Shown: positions 63,056 to 64,000 of the stretch, piece by piece | How the letters are laid out: each line of letters starts with the position of its first letter | Position numbering within the stretch: the first letter of the stretch is position 1 | Assembly (NCBI GenBank): GCA_963756515.1 | Contig: CAVWNV010000012.1 | Location: 1-64,000 of the forward strand | Direction: 5' to 3' | From: Bog-756 sp963756515 | Lineage (GTDB): Bacteria > Actinomycetota > Acidimicrobiia > Acidimicrobiales > RAAP-2 | DNA: 64,000 bases | Made by a program: the position numbers and the translations under genes | The notes under the pieces: generated by a model | What the model was told of the DNA's origin: nothing | Seen by the model: the letters and a program-made list of their open reading frames with translations, nothing else | Database searches by the model: none

Positions 63056-64000
63056 ATGGCTCCGTTGGCCACCACGATCGACTCCGAAAGGACCGGACAT
63101 CCCGGTCTTCTGGCCCGGATGGCCGCGCACCGGGCCGAGGCGGAATCGATCGTCGCCGAGTTGGATCCCGACCGCCTGCTGGGCCACGACGCCACCGCCC
63201 TCTATGCCGAGTTCGCCGCCTCCGAGCGCCTGATGCAGGCAGGAAAGACGTTGCTGGCCCCCCGGATCGAGACCTCGGGAGTATGGCGGGACGACGGACA
63301 CAGGGACGCCGCCTCCCACCTGGCTGCGGTGGAGGGGGTCTCGGCCGGCCAGGCCCGGGGAACTCTCATGAACGGACGACGGTTGGAGGAGCTGCCCGGA
63401 ACCGAAGAGGTGCTGCGCCAGGGCCGGCTGTCGGCCCCCAAGCTGACCGAGCTCTGCGGCGCGGGAGCGCTCGACCCGGCCCGCGAGTCCGAGCTGTTGC
63501 GGGGAGCGGCCGACGAACCGTTGGCACTCGTGAAGCAGCGGTGCCGGCGCTCACGGGCCACGTCGGCCCGGAAGGACCCGATGGCGACGATGCGGAAGGT
63601 CCACGCCGATCGTTACTTCAACTCGTGGACCGACGCCGAGGGGGCCTTCTGCTTCCAGGGTCGGGACACGGCGGAACGGGGGGTCAGGATCCTCAACCAT
63701 CTGAGACATGTCGCCGACTGTCTGCAGAAGGAGCGCAGGGCCGGCCAGGGCGGCGCCCGGGGACAGGGGCCCGATCCGGTGGGCGAGCCGGCCAGGGGCG
63801 ACGGGCCCGATCACATCACGCCGCGGGCCCTGTGGGCCGACGCCTTCTTCACCCTGATGACCCAGCGGACCGTGGATGGAACCGCCCCCGGCGATCCGGT
63901 GGTACCGGGTCCAACGGCTGCTCCGGCCCATCGAACCGCCACCTCGGACACGTCCCGACCGGGCCGCCGGCCGCGAGGCTCCCCCGCTCCACCCGCTCTG
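63056..64000 (+). CDS. DUF222 (13E12-type) protein, partial at window end
   Basis: The frame is open from ATG 63,056 to the last base (315 codons). It reads LLARMAAHRAEAESIVAELD, then GKTLLAPRIETSGVWRDDGH, HLAAVEGVSAGQARGTLMNG and LSAPKLTELCGAGALDPARE, which is the DUF222 domain of actinobacterial 13E12-repeat proteins. The HNH nuclease that normally ends such proteins would lie beyond the window. The tail from about 63,740 is Pro/Gly/Ala-rich. Its start and the longest P450 frame meet in the same CCATGG, so their promoters overlap. Confidence 0.8.
   Translation, partial: MAPLATTIDSERTGHPGLLARMAAHRAEAESIVAELDPDRLLGHDATALYAEFAASERLMQAGKTLLAPRIETSGVWRDDGHRDAASHLAAVEGVSAGQARGTLMNGRRLEELPGTEEVLRQGRLSAPKLTELCGAGALDPARESELLRGAADEPLALVKQRCRRSRATSARKDPMATMRKVHADRYFNSWTDAEGAFCFQGRDTAERGVRILNHLRHVADCLQKERRAGQGGARGQGPDPVGEPARGDGPDHITPRALWADAFFTLMTQRTVDGTAPGDPVVPGPTAAPAHRTATSDTSRPGRRPRGSPAPPAL

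Overview
The window comes from a GC-rich actinobacterium. Supporting signs are a CHAD protein, a polyphosphate-glucokinase-like ROK kinase, an F420-type luciferase-like oxidoreductase, frequent GTG starts, and AICE-type (actinomycete integrative and conjugative element) xis, rep and tra genes. An Acidimicrobiia-like host fits the right-hand gene set, but this is inference. The right end (53,010-64,000) looks like ordinary chromosome with intact genes. Most of the rest (1-52,932) is a stack of mobile islands built on one tRNA-Arg(ACG) gene.

The only complete tRNA-Arg is at 52,933-53,009, minus strand. Its 3' half, from the CCA end to the anticodon loop, recurs in the same orientation at 2-46, 7,386-7,430 and 24,613-24,655. 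These copies cut the left part into three tandem islands.

Island A (2-7,385) holds a regulator/nucleotidyltransferase pair resembling AbiE, an HTH+PIN toxin-antitoxin pair, and a PadR-controlled ABC exporter.

Island B (7,386-24,612) shares arms and the first gene pair with A, so the two are siblings. It also carries an IS256-family insertion, a broken phosphoesterase, a broken HNH nuclease, a translationally coupled operon (MMPL exporter, cupin, epimerase, hydrolase, DUF4260), a large LuxR/LAL regulator and an MFS transporter. Neither A nor B has an integrase, which suggests cis-mobilizable elements.

Island C (24,613-52,932) is a degraded AICE. It has an overlapping operon of regulator, small membrane protein, FtsK/Tra translocase, RepSA-like initiator and Xis, and a tyrosine integrase beside the intact tRNA. 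Its cargo is mostly defence: AbiE; a four-gene cluster of PLD/SNF2 helicase, DUF4391, type III Mod and type III Res; a type II Thoeris-like operon (TIR, TM-macro) ending in a HIT hydrolase gene; a NERD protein; and a group of DGQHR+HNH, unknown protein, HNH and MazF-like genes.

Many island genes carry single-base frameshifts. They are densest at 35.1-39.6 kb, where the protein sequence is otherwise well preserved. The chromosomal genes have none that I can see. Whether this is real decay or an assembly problem decides if the helicase/type III cluster, tra, rep and int are alive. The chromosomal genes (family III CoA-transferase, DUF35, thiolase, quinone oxidoreductase, amidase, F420 oxidoreductase, P450) suggest acyl-CoA, lipid or steroid catabolism.
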